Origin: Actinomycetes bacterium
Lineage (GTDB): Bacteria; Actinomycetota; Acidimicrobiia; Acidimicrobiales; Bog-793
Direction of reading: 5' to 3'
DNA length: 5,865 nt
Assembly (NCBI GenBank): GCA_021823365.1
Contig: JAKAOD010000216.1
Location: 1 to 5,865, forward strand
Every line of letters begins with the position of its first letter. Positions within the stretch are counted from its first letter, which is position 1. Under the pieces are notes generated by a model that saw only the letters and a list, made by a program, of their open reading frames with translations, did not search any database and was not told the origin of the DNA. The position numbers and the translations under genes are program-made. Shown piece by piece: positions 5,564 to 5,865 of the stretch.

Positions 5564-5865
5564 GTGCACCGTGCGGCGGCCGCGCCCCCGCCCCGCGAGA
5601 GCGGCTGCTCGCGACGGCCGACGCGCTCCGCCCCGGTCGTCTCGTGCGCGCTTGACTACTCGGACGCCCTCGTCGAGTCCCGGATCCGGTCCGGCCAGCT
5701 CACCGAGCGCCAGTGGCTCGACTCCGGGACCGCACCCGTGGCGACGAACTTCGCCGCCTGGGCGCTCACGCCGTTCGGCCTCGAGATCACGTTCCAGGAC
5801 TACCAAGTTGCAGCCTATGCCGCTGGCACGCCCTCGATCCTCGCCCTCTACGGCGACCTCGGCGC
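5564..5865 (+). CDS. DUF3298 (RsiV-like C-terminal) domain protein, partial, N-terminal region apparently missing
   Basis: From about 5651 the frame encodes LDYSDALVESRIRSG, QWLDSGTAPVATNFAAWALT, PFGLEITFQDYQVAAYAAGT, then a segment ending YGDLG at the right edge. The NFAxWALTPxGLxIxFxxYQVAxYAAG pattern is characteristic of DUF3298, the C-terminal domain of RsiV-type and related secreted or membrane-anchored proteins. In those a signal or membrane segment and a DUF4163-like domain (~100+ residues) precede it. Here only about 100 bases separate it from the previous stop (5553). The one candidate start considered (GTG 5564) gives ~28 low-complexity Arg/Pro/Ala residues with no signal peptide and no clear ribosome site. 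The gene is therefore probably 5'-truncated or frameshifted, although an unusual short form is possible. It continues beyond the window. Domain call good; start and integrity uncertain. Confidence 0.6.
   Translation, partial: MHRAAAAPPPRESGCSRRPTRSAPVVSCALDYSDALVESRIRSGQLTERQWLDSGTAPVATNFAAWALTPFGLEITFQDYQVAAYAAGTPSILALYGDLG

Noticed and set aside
1..5865. tRNA, rRNA or CRISPR array
   Set aside because: No tRNA-like cloverleaf sequence, rRNA-like segment or regularly spaced direct repeats were seen; the only tandem repeat is the 8-base unit at 1239-1259.

Overview
The window is GC-rich throughout, with strong G/C preference at third codon positions. Long antisense frames stay open only because of this composition. 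The gene content (PurF, a mycobacterial-type S4 RNA-binding protein, an FrhB-family F420 protein, a DUF3298 protein) points to a high-GC actinobacterium. An Acidimicrobiia-like lineage is possible, but I cannot prove the taxon from sequence alone.

Layout from left to right. (1) Positions 2-613 hold the C-terminal third of purF (amidophosphoribosyltransferase), running in from the left edge. (2) Positions 614-793 are a relatively AT-rich intergenic region with nested palindromes built on a TATCG half-site. (3) Positions 794-1234 encode an unrecognised 146-aa protein behind a good Shine-Dalgarno. It converges on (4), a minus-strand S4-domain protein whose stop is at 1261. Both stop codons lie in one inverted repeat. 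The S4 gene has no normal start in frame at the expected place. (5) Positions 1640-2170 look like a decayed zone: a possible signal-peptide-coding 5' end (from 1677) runs into the last ~100 codons of an IS1634-type transposase. (6) Positions 2171-2534 are non-coding, with a GC-rich imperfect hairpin and a sharply AT-rich island (2305-2345). (7) Positions 2535-5553 hold the most interesting unit: a siroheme/[4Fe-4S] sulfite/nitrite reductase followed at once by an FrhB-family protein carrying an N-terminal two-cluster ferredoxin domain. (8) From about 5564 to the right edge is the start of a DUF3298 domain that appears to lack its N-terminal part.

Genes 2535-4241 and 4270-5553 appear to form one transcription unit. 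An 11-codon open frame bridges them and overlaps each by ATGA. FrhB-family proteins pass electrons between coenzyme F420 and iron-sulfur clusters. Siroheme reductases need a low-potential six-electron supply. The pair therefore resembles a split version of the methanogen F420-dependent sulfite reductase (Fsr), in which an F420H2-oxidising module and a siroheme reductase module are fused. I propose, as inference, that this operon encodes an F420H2-driven sulfite (or nitrite) reductase in a bacterium. Pocket residues in the reductase lean toward sulfite.
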